From assembly GCA_017465825.1 (NCBI GenBank), contig JAFTVI010000001.1, positions 1-47,913 on the forward strand: 47,913 nucleotides of DNA, written 5' to 3'. Shown here one piece after another: positions 1-8,161 of this stretch; the stretch's first letter is position 1; every line of letters starts with the position of its first letter. The DNA comes from Clostridia bacterium. Its GTDB lineage: Bacteria > Bacillota > Clostridia > Oscillospirales > Acutalibacteraceae. The translations under genes and the position numbers were made by a program. The notes under the pieces were generated by a model. It was not told where the DNA came from. It made no database searches and worked only from the letters and a program-made list of their open reading frames with translations.

Positions 1-214
1 AAACTCGTAAAGGTCTGTGGTCGGAGCCTTTCTGAAACCGTCGGGCGGTAGGAGGTGAAACCGATCCACAGTATCCATTACAGTATAGCATACAGTCCTT
101 GGAGAGGGACTCTAATAACTACTACTTTATTATACGAGGTGCAATATATTCTGAAAAATGCAGGACTTACAAGAGAATACAAGCGAAAGGCGGCATAAAA
201 ACAGTCCCCATAAT
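1..214. other. Unassigned left edge of window
   Basis: No gene can be supported here. One plus-strand frame is open from about 52 to 198 and ends in a basic, protein-like tail (AGLTREYKRKAA), but it follows a stop codon and has no well-placed start. It could be the 3' end of a decayed gene or chance. No tRNA, rRNA or clear hairpin terminator is visible. Confidence 0.3.
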
Positions 215-520
215 TTATTTTTCTACTGTAACTTTAATTTGATTATATTCTTCCTGAGCCTCGATAAATATTGATATGATTTTTTCAATTTCATCGCCTA
301 ATTTTTCAGCTGCTTTTGTTTCAGGTTTAAAAATAATTTTAATATTTGCAGGAACATACATAAGCCCGGTTATAGAATCCCACAATGCATCGAGATTCGC
401 ACCATACCAATCGGGCAATTCTAATTCTGTTTTTATTACTTCGTGGACTTCTCCTAAATACTTACATAAAGAAAAATCTAAAACTCTGTCTTTTGAATAT
501 AAATAATCTATTGTATTCAT
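215..520 (-). CDS. Barstar-family ribonuclease inhibitor (immunity protein)
   Basis: This 101-residue protein is a barstar homologue, the intracellular inhibitor that plugs the barnase active site. The segment WYGANLDALWDSITG (residues 38-52) matches barstar's YYGENLDALWDCLTG. It keeps the two aspartates and the tryptophan (D44, W47, D48) corresponding to barstar D35, W38 and D39; D35 and D39 contact barnase. Length is close to the family's usual 90 residues. A ribosome binding site (AAGGAG) lies just before the ATG. The gene begins 11 nt after the stop of the barnase-domain gene, so the two form one operon and should be co-translated. The pairing with a cognate barnase domain makes the immunity role nearly certain; secretion or a partner other than this toxin is not indicated. 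Confidence 0.95.
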   Translation of the reverse strand: MNTIDYLYSKDRVLDFSLCKYLGEVHEVIKTELELPDWYGANLDALWDSITGLMYVPANIKIIFKPETKAAEKLGDEIEKIISIFIEAQEEYNQIKVTVEK

Positions 521-531
521 TTTATTGCTCC

Positions 532-1167
532 TTAATGAATTTGAATAAAAGTAATATAATGGTCATATGTGGCAAATATCAGACCGTCATTAGAGTATAT
601 CAGTCTGTGAAGATTCCTGTATCCCGAATCGTAGTTTATATCTGCTTCATACCAAATTCTTCCCGGGGCATCAGGTAAATGCCTGTTTCTGTTTTTGTAA
701 ATATCTCCGCCAATAATTTTTTCAGGTGCAACAACACCTAAATTTCCGAGATAATTAATCCAACCTAATTCTTTTGCCTGCTTTTTTGTTATATAATTGC
801 TTGGCAATCTGCCATATTCAGACACATAGACATCGGTGCCGTTTGCGCCATCTTTAGTCGCTGTTCCTATAAAAGCAGCTATCATTTCCTCTATTTTGCA
901 ACGGCATCGTTCATGTAATGGTGGTTCTTTTTCCGGTTGCTCATCAATATTATATATTTTACCGTGTAAATTTTTGCAATCAACACAAGTTTTCAGGTCC
1001 AATATTGCAATCCAATTCTTATAATCAGAACTCTTGTGCGTTGGCGGTCTGTATAATGAATCTAACACATTCTCTGAAAAATTTTTTAATGCAAGATTAT
1101 CATAACAGAAATTCTTTGCACTTTCAATAGAACCATCTTTATTATAGTTCAATGATTTGTTTAACAT
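532..1167 (-). CDS. Barnase-type ribonuclease toxin with phage Mu F/SPP1 gp7-like Cys motif
   Basis: A 211-residue protein with two parts. Residues 52-95 contain a four-cysteine motif (C61, C64, C88, C90, with PPLHERCRC) typical of the end of phage head-morphogenesis domains (Mu F/SPP1 gp7). Residues about 113-211 are a full barnase/RNase N1-type domain, strikingly close to Bacillus barnase. The catalytic residues are all present: K128, E174 (general base), R184, R188 and H203 (general acid), corresponding to barnase K27, E73, R83, R87 and H102. The domain should cleave RNA. There is no signal peptide, and the helical front half of a normal phage head domain is missing. The start is fixed by TAGGAGG six bases upstream. 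The barstar gene follows directly. How the toxin would leave the cell is not visible. Confidence 0.93.
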   Translation of the reverse strand: MLNKSLNYNKDGSIESAKNFCYDNLALKNFSENVLDSLYRPPTHKSSDYKNWIAILDLKTCVDCKNLHGKIYNIDEQPEKEPPLHERCRCKIEEMIAAFIGTATKDGANGTDVYVSEYGRLPSNYITKKQAKELGWINYLGNLGVVAPEKIIGGDIYKNRNRHLPDAPGRIWYEADINYDSGYRNLHRLIYSNDGLIFATYDHYITFIQIH

Positions 1168-1186
1168 TCTTTACCTCCTAAATATC

Positions 1187-1252
1187 AAAAAGTGAAGCGA
1201 ACATTTGTTCTCTTCACTTTTATATTCTATACTATGTTTTATGGTTTGTCAA
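1187..1252 (-). promoter_or_regulatory. Promoter and 5'-leader hairpin of the toxin/barstar operon
   Basis: On the minus strand the -35 TTGACA (1247-1252) and -10 TAGAAT (1224-1229) are 17 bp apart. Transcription would begin near 1217, inside a strong inverted repeat (arms 1187-1202 and 1207-1221, four-base loop) followed by a short T run. The mRNA would thus start with a GTGAAG/CTTCAC stem-loop just before the ribosome binding site. It could protect the 5' end or act as a terminator-like attenuator. Confidence 0.6.
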
Positions 1253-1399
1253 TAGTTTTTTTGTAGTCGTCATTGTTTATTTTGCATGAGAGGTATAAGC
1301 TGGATTTTTTAATTCTCCACTTCCTTGTTTTATTAAATTGTACGGCAAAGCAGCTCTCGAAAGAGGGCTGTTTTGCTTTGATACAAAGAGCGATATCAT

Positions 1400-1490
1400 T
1401 TCAGTGGTTTATGATTTACTGAATTTATATAAATGAAGAATCGGAAAAATCAAAAATTATACTTGAAATAATTATACTTTATGGTATAAT
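1400..1490 (+). promoter_or_regulatory. Promoter and upstream dyad of the first DUF234-type ATPase
   Basis: The -35 TTGAAA (1463-1468) and -10 TATAAT (1485-1490) are 16 bp apart. Upstream lies an inverted repeat TTCAGT...ACTGAA (1400-1405/1418-1423) containing GATTTACTGAAT, the same word found in the control region of the paralogous ATPase at 4563-4668. The rest of the 1253-1399 gap holds only an imperfect hairpin (1347-1381). Confidence 0.6.
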
Positions 1491-1527
1491 AATATTGCAA
1501 ACACATATAATATGAGTGGTGATAACT

Positions 1528-2922
1528 GTGAAAAAGTTTGTTGACAGAAAAAATGAGATGAATTCTCTTGAGAATGAATACAAAAAAGAGGAATCTTCTT
1601 TTGTTGTCATATACGGCAGGAGAAGAATCGGAAAGACTGAATTATTAAGTAAATTTATTAAAGATAAAGATGCTCTTTTCTTCCTTGCAACGGAAGAATC
1701 TGAAAATGAAAACAGAAATGCATTTACAAAATCTGTTGCTATGTACACAAAAAATGAATTGCTGGAAAATGCAAAGGTTGAGTCTTGGGAAACACTCTTT
1801 TCCTATCTTGCATCTTTTATGCCTGAAAAAAGAAAACTGATTGTCTTAGATGAATTTCAGTATATCGGCAAATCCAATCCTGCATTTATATCAAAAATGC
1901 AGAAAATCTGGGACACAATCCTTAAAGATGCCAATGTAATGCTTGTGCTTTGCGGTTCGCTTGTCAATATGATGTACAACCAGACATTATCCTATTCAAG
2001 TCCTCTTTACGGCAGAAGAACAGGTCAGCTGAAGATGCATCAGATACCGTTTAAATATTATCAGGACTTTTTTGACGGAGAAATGACCGAAAAGCAGCTT
2101 GTTGAGAGTTATGCAGTAACAGGCGGAGTTCCGAAATATATTGAATCTTTCAGAACATTTGAAGATATATATGATGCAATCGAAAACAGTGTAATGTCTA
2201 AAGAAAGCTACCTTTATGAAGAGCCGAATTTTCTTCTGGAAAAAGAAGTTCAGGATGTGGGAAGCTATTTTTCAATAATCAAAACAATCGCATCGGGCAA
2301 AGAAAGGGCAAGTGAAATTGCGGCGGCTCTCGGTGTAAGAGAGACAAATCTTCCGAAATATCTCAATGTTCTTATAGACCTTGATATTCTCGAAAGAGAA
2401 GTTCCCGTAACTGAAAAAAATCCCGAAAAAAGCAAAATGGGACTTTACAAAATCAAAGATAATTATATTAAATTCTGGTTCTTGTTCATTTATCCTTACA
2501 AATCATTTATTGAAACAGACTATAAGGATTTTGTTCTTGATAAAATCAGGAAAGGTTTCATTCCCAATCATACAGCTTTTGTTTATGAAGACATCTGCAG
2601 AAAAGAATATATGAATGAACTTATTGTGCAGGGTGTGTGGGATTTTGTTCCGCAGAAAATCGGCAGATGGTGGGACAGAAAAGATACAGAAATTGACATT
2701 GTTGCAGTTGATGAGAATGAAAAGAATATCATTTTCGGTGAATGCAAATACACTACAAAACCGATGGATACAGATGTATATTATGCTTTAATTGAGAAAG
2801 CAAAAAAGGTTGATTGGAATAAGGCTGACAGAAAAGAACACTTTGTTTTGTTCAGCAGCAACGGTTATACAGACAATCTGAAAAAACTTGCAGAAGAAAA
2901 TCAGAATATTTATCTGTATTGA
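1528..2922 (+). CDS. AAA ATPase with C-terminal DUF234/PD-(D/E)XK-like domain (copy 1)
   Basis: A 464-residue member of the ATPase_2/DUF234 group ('archaeal-type' AAA ATPases). It begins with the family's FVDRKNE motif and then a Walker A loop GRRRIGKTE. Walker B is LIVLDEF, followed by a sensor LVLCGS and the family's YGRRTGQ. A winged-helix-like segment (ASEIAAALGVR) lies near two thirds of the length. The C-terminal domain has EID...FGECKY, the D...ExK pattern of PD-(D/E)XK nuclease folds. GTG at 1528 is preferred because GGTGAT lies five bases upstream; GTG at 1516 would add four residues but lacks a site. The biological role of this family is not established. A paralogue lies at 3161-4549 in the opposite orientation. 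Confidence 0.88.
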   Translation: MKKFVDRKNEMNSLENEYKKEESSFVVIYGRRRIGKTELLSKFIKDKDALFFLATEESENENRNAFTKSVAMYTKNELLENAKVESWETLFSYLASFMPEKRKLIVLDEFQYIGKSNPAFISKMQKIWDTILKDANVMLVLCGSLVNMMYNQTLSYSSPLYGRRTGQLKMHQIPFKYYQDFFDGEMTEKQLVESYAVTGGVPKYIESFRTFEDIYDAIENSVMSKESYLYEEPNFLLEKEVQDVGSYFSIIKTIASGKERASEIAAALGVRETNLPKYLNVLIDLDILEREVPVTEKNPEKSKMGLYKIKDNYIKFWFLFIYPYKSFIETDYKDFVLDKIRKGFIPNHTAFVYEDICRKEYMNELIVQGVWDFVPQKIGRWWDRKDTEIDIVAVDENEKNIIFGECKYTTKPMDTDVYYALIEKAKKVDWNKADRKEHFVLFSSNGYTDNLKKLAEENQNIYLY

Positions 2923-2930
2923 AAAAATTC

Positions 2931-3013
2931 AGAAAAATAAACTGTCATAACAGAATTATCCCCACCATCCTGTGCAAGGACAGTGGGGATTTCTCTATAT
3001 ACCTGTTGTGCCT
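2931..3013. repeat. Hairpin repeat, copy 1
   Basis: A roughly 70-bp sequence shared with 4715-4792 in the same orientation, including GAATTATCCCCAC, a hairpin (CCCCAC...GTGGGG) and GGGATTTCTCTATATACCT. The loop differs between copies while the GC arms are kept. It may end transcripts of the ATPase gene upstream. The 2923-3160 gap holds nothing else recognised. Confidence 0.7.
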
Positions 3014-3160
3014 GCGCATTATTTATACAGATGAAAAAAACCGCAGGATTGCTCCGACGGTAATTTCTTGTGTTTTATGCGAAAAGATTTTTGATGAAAT
3101 TGATTATTCTTGTGAAGAAGCAGAAAGACCTGAATCTTTCTGCTTCTGCTGTATTTGAAA

Positions 3161-4549
3161 TTATTTTATCATATCCGCAAATTTTACAAGAGTTACATTT
3201 CCCATTGCGTTTGCTTTGTCTGTGCAAGCGGTTGTAAATCCGTTTTTTGCGAAAATGTAGTAGTGTTTATTTTGATAATTGAATAATTCACTCCGATAGA
3301 TTAATTTTTCAAGAATGCCGAGGTCAACTTTTTCGTTTGTCCATTTGCATTCACCGAAAAGCGCAGTATCCTTATCGGCACATCCCATAATATCAATTTC
3401 TTCCTGCTGTTTTGTCTTTGAATTTGACCCCCACCATCTGCCGAGGCTTGTAAATTCAACCGGTGAGTTACCATTCAGCAGTAAATCCCAAAGATATTGT
3501 TTGCAGATTTCTTCAAAAACAGCTCCCATATAATCAGATAACCGGGGTTCAATACGGCTGTATGCCAAATCTGCAGCACCTCGTGAAATAATTGAAATAT
3601 TGGACGGAACAAATCTGTACCAGAAACGGAACATATTATCTTCTATTGAATAAATTGTCTTCCTTTCGGATTTTTCTCCGTAAGGGGTTTCTTTTTTTAT
3701 TATTCCGAGTGAAAGAAGATTTTTAATATATGTGGAACAGACGCTTGTTTCTTCACCGACCTTATTTGATATTTCAGAAACTTTTGATGCACCCGATGCA
3801 ATAGCTGTGATTATTGCGTTGTATATTGCAGGCTCACGGACTTCCTGTTTCAGCAAGTTGACAGGCTCTTCATATATTGCAGAAGAAGGATTGAGATACA
3901 GATTTCTGATATTGTCCTCTATTGAAAGATTTTCATTAATCTGCAACAGATATTGCGGAGTTCCTCCTACAATACCGTATGCCAAAGCTTTATCCTCTGC
4001 ATTAAAGTTTTTCAGATAAGCACATACTTCAGAAAACTCAAAAGGAAGAATCCTGAACTGTGCAGTTCTTCTTCCGTATAACGGAGCTTTATATGCAAGC
4101 ACATGGTCTTCCATATATGACATTGATGAACCGCAGAGTATAAGCATAAGCTTTGAATTGTCCTTGTATTTATCAATCAGCAGTTGCAGCGTTGATGCAA
4201 GACTTTTTGATGCACGGGCAACATAAGGATATTCGTCAATGCAAAGAATGATTCGTTTGTTTTCTGAAAACTTGAAAACGTATTCAATCGCATCCTGAAA
4301 AGATGCAAATGTTGTGTTTGTTTCTATTCCTGTTCCGAATTCAAGAATACTTTTGCTGAAATTTTCAAGATTCTGTTTTTCATTGGTTTCAACACCTGTA
4401 AAAAATATTGAATCCTTGCCTTCTATAAACTTATTTATAAGCTCGGTTTTACCTACACGGCGACGTCCGTATATAACAGCAAACTCAAATTTATCTGATT
4501 TGAAAAGCTTATCAAGCTGATTTAATTCCTTTTCTCTGCCTATAAACAC
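3161..4549 (-). CDS. AAA ATPase with C-terminal DUF234/PD-(D/E)XK-like domain (copy 2)
   Basis: A 462-residue paralogue of the ATPase at 1528-2922, with the same order of parts: FIGREKEL start, Walker A GRRRVGKTE, Walker B IILCIDEYPYV, LILCGSS sensor, APLYGRRTAQ, a winged-helix-like stretch (KVSEISNKVGEE), and a C-terminal EIDIMG...FGECKW nuclease-like pattern. The GTG start is set by GAGGTGAT a few bases upstream, the same arrangement as in copy 1. It has a near-consensus promoter overlapped by a palindrome and is bounded on both sides by the hairpin repeats, so it may be a separately acquired unit. Function is unknown; ATP-dependent handling of nucleic acid is an inference from the folds. 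Confidence 0.88.
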   Translation of the reverse strand: MFIGREKELNQLDKLFKSDKFEFAVIYGRRRVGKTELINKFIEGKDSIFFTGVETNEKQNLENFSKSILEFGTGIETNTTFASFQDAIEYVFKFSENKRIILCIDEYPYVARASKSLASTLQLLIDKYKDNSKLMLILCGSSMSYMEDHVLAYKAPLYGRRTAQFRILPFEFSEVCAYLKNFNAEDKALAYGIVGGTPQYLLQINENLSIEDNIRNLYLNPSSAIYEEPVNLLKQEVREPAIYNAIITAIASGASKVSEISNKVGEETSVCSTYIKNLLSLGIIKKETPYGEKSERKTIYSIEDNMFRFWYRFVPSNISIISRGAADLAYSRIEPRLSDYMGAVFEEICKQYLWDLLLNGNSPVEFTSLGRWWGSNSKTKQQEEIDIMGCADKDTALFGECKWTNEKVDLGILEKLIYRSELFNYQNKHYYIFAKNGFTTACTDKANAMGNVTLVKFADMIK

Positions 4550-4562
4550 AGTATCACCTCAT

Positions 4563-4668
4563 AATTTAGTAGATTACGATTTACTAAATTATACCTCACT
4601 AATACAATAATGTCAATACATATATTAAAGATTGGTGATTTACGATTTACTGAATCGTGATTCACTAA
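4563..4668 (-). promoter_or_regulatory. Promoter and two operator-like dyads of the second ATPase
   Basis: Minus-strand -35 TTGACA (4611-4616) and -10 TATAAT (4588-4593) are exactly 17 bp apart. A palindrome with nine-base arms, AATTTAGTA...TACTAAATT (4563-4590), starts at the -10 and covers the start site, a typical repressor position. A second, imperfect dyad (about 4643-4668, GATTTACTGAATC...GATTCACTAAT) lies upstream of the -35. Both share words with the region before the first ATPase. Confidence 0.75.
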
Positions 4669-4714
4669 TTTATTTTGCGCAGATATTTTTGCAAAATTCT
4701 GTCTGCAGAAAAAT

Positions 4715-4792
4715 ATCCTCAGAAAAACCGTCATAATTGAATTATCCCCACTATCCCGTGAGGGACGGTGGGGATTTCTCTATATACCTACT
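4715..4792. repeat. Hairpin repeat, copy 2
   Basis: Second copy of the sequence at 2931-3013, in the same direction. Its hairpin arms are CCCCACTATCCC and GGGACGGTGGGG around TGTGA-like loop bases. It directly overlaps the end of the SASP gene: that gene's stop codon lies inside the repeat word CTATATACCT. Confidence 0.7.
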
Positions 4793-5040
4793 GTTACATT
4801 GTATGTAATAGTCTGCTGATGCCCCGTAACATTGCGGTTTTTCCTTATGAAGTCAAAACGGACTCCGGGACATATGATATTAACCATCTGACCGCCTACA
4901 GAACCTGCCTGCTTAGAGGTAAGGTCGCCGTTGTAGCCCTGCTTGAGGTTAACGCCTACTTCAGCTGCTGCTTCCATCTTGAACTTATCAAGAGCTTCAC
5001 GAGCGCCGGGTACAAGGCTTGACTTGTTGCTGCTTGCCAT
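4780..5040 (-). CDS. Alpha/beta-type small acid-soluble spore protein with aberrant C-terminus
   Basis: The first 53 residues of this 86-residue product are a canonical alpha/beta SASP: SSLVPGAREALDKFKMEAA, then the germination-protease-type site and GYNGDLTSKQAGSVGGQMV. These proteins coat DNA in the spore core and protect it. The family normally ends about 10-15 residues after GGQMV with a charged helix (MVKRMI-like). Here that is replaced by about 33 unrelated residues, and the stop lies in a repeat. A site GGAGTG precedes the ATG at 5040. The gene may have lost its native 3' end by recombination; the DNA-binding core is intact, so it may still work. Confidence 0.85.
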   Translation of the reverse strand: MASSNKSSLVPGAREALDKFKMEAAAEVGVNLKQGYNGDLTSKQAGSVGGQMVNIICPGVRFDFIRKNRNVTGHQQTITYNVTVGI

Positions 5041-5158
5041 TTGTTTTGCACTCCTTTCGGGGAATGTTTGCGTTTGCTTTACTATTTTGGTCTTTTGCAA
5101 AACAAATATAACAGGTAAATTTATCTGTATTTTTGCCAAAATTATGTTGTTAAATTTA

Positions 5159-7054
5159 TCAGAATACAAACATAAATCTTCCGCCCGGTGCAACGTCACC
5201 GCTCTTGTAAAAGTCCATAATATCACCGTCTGTCTGCATATTATCTGACAATTTAAAATTAAAATGCACATCATCAGCATCAAGACCGAGAACATTCCGC
5301 GGAATCTGCATATACATCACGTTCTCATTTATATTGTATATGCCCTTACCAGTTGTTTCAAAATTCCAGCCACCTGTGGATTTTTCTATGATAATCCCGT
5401 TTTCGGTTGCATTTTCTCTGTTGATGACATATTCAAAGCCTTCCCAGGACGGACTGTTGCCTGTTGAGTCGGTATCAATGAATATTCTCATCCACGCATT
5501 ATCGCTGTACGGTGTAATATTATCGACAGTTTCTATACGGAAATAAATGTTATTATCATCATAAGCGACCTTTACATTTTTAAAGTCGTTCCGCATTGTA
5601 TCACTTTCGTAATGCACGTCAGTCCAGCTGTCAGCATTTCTTGCACGGGTGCTGTTCGTGTAATGGTTGTATGCTGTTACATTATCCCACTGTGAATCAC
5701 TGCCGAAAATATCTATTGTGAACTCGGCTGTGTCCTTCTTGTCGGTTGCCGTCATACCCTTGAAGCGTCTTATGTTTGCCACAAGCTGATAATAGTAGTG
5801 GTCTTTAAGTATTCCGTCTGACGGCTCAATATCACGGCTGTATTCATCATTGAACTGGTCGGGGAATGCATTTTCTGTGCCCATCCACTCCTGCCATCTG
5901 CCTGCAAGCCATTCATTCCAGCCTGTAACAAATATAAATTCAGGGTCACATTCAATGGCATAATCCCATTGCTGCTGAAAATTAAGTCCGTAAAGCTCGG
6001 AATTTTCAACAGAGGAATCAACGGTTATTGATTCATCACCCTTTTTGTAGGAGTATGAATAATCACCCTCGGTGTAGCTTCTGCCCTGCACATCGGCATC
6101 GGCATTCATTGCAACCAACTGCCCGTCAGCCGCATTCTGTGCAACGGAAACGCACATCTGCTCAACACCGTCAAAAAGAGTTTTGCCAAACTGTGTCTGG
6201 GGATAAACACTGCACCAGCCCCATTTTTCCTCGCTGATGTATGAATCGCTTGCGAAATATGTGGGCTCATTCTGACGGAATGTGAAAAATTCAAGAATTT
6301 CTTTGTCTGCGGCATCATTTTTGTCAAGTGCGGATGAATGTGCCATAATTAAAGGCTTTTCGTCCCATATGAACCACAAATCCCTGTATCTGTCTTTTGA
6401 ATAAATCTTGTTATACAGATTATGAAGGGATGTTTTTGCATCCTCACTGCCCGAAAAGGGAAGCATAAAGGCAATCTGCGGCACGTTTACACCTTCGTTG
6501 CGTGCTTCTTCAAAAATTCTGAAAAGAACTTCATAGCCCTCTTCCCATATATATGTACCGTTTGTGCAGTCGAATATTATAACGTCAACACCTGCATCGG
6601 CAATAAGCTCTGCGTGCTTTCTTACAACATATTCGTCAAGATTTGTGTAATAGCCGTAAATCGGTTCGTTCCAGTAATAGGGTGAGCCGTCTGCATCCGT
6701 GTCGGTCCACGCCTCGTTATCAAAATCCCAAAGTGCATCGGGATGCTGACTGAGTATCTGCGTAACATTTTTTGCTGTTCTGTTCTGTGAATGGTGATAG
6801 TGCCAGGTCCAGTAAAACAACCCTACAAATTTATCCTGCTTTTTCTCTCCTGTTTCCTCATAGGTGGGCAACGTCCGTCCCAGACCGTCAACAGCGGTCC
6901 AGCTGTCGGGATTTACTTCGCCGTAAGTATTTTCATTGATATTATCAATGCCGTTGCCGAAAATATCCTGATAAAATACAGTAACAAGAGTTATTGCAGT
7001 AATCACAACCGCAACACAAACAACAGGAATGATTATTTTTAATTTATTCTTCAT
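5159..7054 (-). CDS. Membrane-anchored GH71/GH99-like protein with C-terminal DOMON/CBM9-like domain
   Basis: A 631-residue extracytoplasmic protein. Residues 5-28 form a signal anchor without a lipobox. The central part (about 75-430) has the look of GH71/GH99-like barrels: GLFYWTWHYHH, GVDVIIFDCTNG, an LWFIWDEKPLI strand and FVTGWNEWLAGRWQEW. The last about 180 residues resemble a DOMON or family-9-like carbohydrate-binding beta sandwich (NIYFRIETVDNI...MRIFIDTD). ATG at 7054 is chosen because AGAGGT precedes it; an upstream ATG at 7132 would lie ahead of the promoter's -10. It likely acts on an outside polysaccharide, but the substrate cannot be read from sequence. It is divergent from a GH43-like gene. 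Confidence 0.75.
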   Translation of the reverse strand: MKNKLKIIIPVVCVAVVITAITLVTVFYQDIFGNGIDNINENTYGEVNPDSWTAVDGLGRTLPTYEETGEKKQDKFVGLFYWTWHYHHSQNRTAKNVTQILSQHPDALWDFDNEAWTDTDADGSPYYWNEPIYGYYTNLDEYVVRKHAELIADAGVDVIIFDCTNGTYIWEEGYEVLFRIFEEARNEGVNVPQIAFMLPFSGSEDAKTSLHNLYNKIYSKDRYRDLWFIWDEKPLIMAHSSALDKNDAADKEILEFFTFRQNEPTYFASDSYISEEKWGWCSVYPQTQFGKTLFDGVEQMCVSVAQNAADGQLVAMNADADVQGRSYTEGDYSYSYKKGDESITVDSSVENSELYGLNFQQQWDYAIECDPEFIFVTGWNEWLAGRWQEWMGTENAFPDQFNDEYSRDIEPSDGILKDHYYYQLVANIRRFKGMTATDKKDTAEFTIDIFGSDSQWDNVTAYNHYTNSTRARNADSWTDVHYESDTMRNDFKNVKVAYDDNNIYFRIETVDNITPYSDNAWMRIFIDTDSTGNSPSWEGFEYVINRENATENGIIIEKSTGGWNFETTGKGIYNINENVMYMQIPRNVLGLDADDVHFNFKLSDNMQTDGDIMDFYKSGDVAPGGRFMFVF

Positions 7055-7076
7055 AACAGTACCTCTTTTCCGTTTC

Positions 7077-7155
7077 ATTATAAAATAAATGCAGGGGAAA
7101 ATCAACGAAAAATTGACCGGCTTGATTGACATAATATTTTTTTATATGTTATAAT
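7077..7155. promoter_or_regulatory. Divergent promoters for the two glycan genes
   Basis: Minus strand: -35 TTGATT (7100-7105), 17 bp, -10 TATAAT (7077-7082), driving the GH71/99-like gene. Plus strand: -35 TTGACA (7126-7131), 18 bp, -10 TATAAT (7150-7155), driving the GH43-like gene. The two -35 boxes are only 20 bp apart, so one regulator could control both. Confidence 0.7.
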
Positions 7156-7173
7156 TCAAACGGTGATGAATAT

Positions 7174-8106
7174 ATGCCCTATCTTTTTGCACATTTTAAA
7201 GAAAAAATCACTCCCGACGGCGAGCAGGTATATTTTGGCATAAGCCGTGACGGTTACAACTGGGAGCAGGTCAACGGCGGCAATCCCGTGCTCACCGCAA
7301 CAAAGGGTGAAAAAGGATGCCGTGATATTGAAATAATCAGACTGCACACGGGCGGTTTCGTTGTGCTTACAACCGACCTGTGCATCGTTTACCGTATGGA
7401 TGCAAATTACAACGTTGACTGGAAACAGGTCAACAGTCACGGAAGTCTTAATCTGCGTATGTGGAAAACGGACGACCTTGTGAATTTCAGCGAAGAAAAG
7501 CTGTTGTACTTCGGCAGGGACGATTTCGGCTGTCTTTGGGCGCCTGAAATATTTTTTGATGAAATCAATGAAGAATACCTTATTCATTGGGGCTCTACGG
7601 TAAAGGAAACGGACTATAAGCATATGTCAATTTATTGCTGTACCACCAAGAATTTTGAAACGTTTTCCGAGCCGAAGCTCTATTTTACAAAGGATAACGA
7701 GATTCTCGATTCCCATATAACAAAAGTCGGTGACACGTACCATCTCTTTTACAAAAATTCATCGAATCCGCCTATGAATATGCACGCAACGTCAAAGAAG
7801 CTGTACGGGCCCTTTGAGCACGATGCAGAATTTGAAAATTATATGGATAAAGAAATTTATCATCCCGGCTCGTACGAAGGTCCCACCACATATACTCTTC
7901 CCGACGGCAGGTGGTGTCTTATGCTTGACTTTTTCGGCTGTGAAAAAGAAAAAATGGGCTATGTTCCTTTTGTTTCCTCCGCACCGGGCGATATGAATTT
8001 TGAAAGAGCCGACAGTCTGTTTACATTCCCTTACGGCTTCAAGCACGGCAAGGTTATTGAGATAACAGACAAAGAATATGAACAACTGAAAGCATTTGAT
8101 GCTTGA
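7174..8106 (+). CDS. Cytosolic GH43-like glycosidase
   Basis: A 310-residue five-bladed-propeller type enzyme without signal peptide. Typical GH43 marks are CLWAPEIFFDE (WAPE blade motif), LDSHITKVGDTYHLFYK (DxxI..., pKa-modulating Asp region) and YEGPTTY (EGP, general acid). The usual N-terminal catalytic Asp in a DP context is not obvious, so activity is less certain than family membership. GGTGAT precedes the ATG. It would act inside the cell on imported oligosaccharides such as arabinosides or xylosides. An AI-2E family permease gene follows 55 bases downstream, possibly in the same transcript. Confidence 0.75.
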   Translation: MPYLFAHFKEKITPDGEQVYFGISRDGYNWEQVNGGNPVLTATKGEKGCRDIEIIRLHTGGFVVLTTDLCIVYRMDANYNVDWKQVNSHGSLNLRMWKTDDLVNFSEEKLLYFGRDDFGCLWAPEIFFDEINEEYLIHWGSTVKETDYKHMSIYCCTTKNFETFSEPKLYFTKDNEILDSHITKVGDTYHLFYKNSSNPPMNMHATSKKLYGPFEHDAEFENYMDKEIYHPGSYEGPTTYTLPDGRWCLMLDFFGCEKEKMGYVPFVSSAPGDMNFERADSLFTFPYGFKHGKVIEITDKEYEQLKAFDA

Positions 8107-8161
8107 CAAGTCATATAGACAGGCATAAAATAGATTTATTATTACAGAAGAAGGTGTGAGT

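Noticed and set aside
52-198. Open stretch ending AGLTREYKRKAA at the left edge
   Set aside because: No credible start codon or family match; kept only as unassigned sequence.
2919-3158. Open frame of 79 codons after the first ATPase
   Set aside because: It runs through the hairpin repeat, has no ribosome binding site of its own and shows no protein-like pattern.
7055-7132. N-terminal extension of the GH71/99-like protein
   Set aside because: It would start upstream of the -10 box and hide the signal anchor; the ATG at 7054 has a good ribosome binding site.
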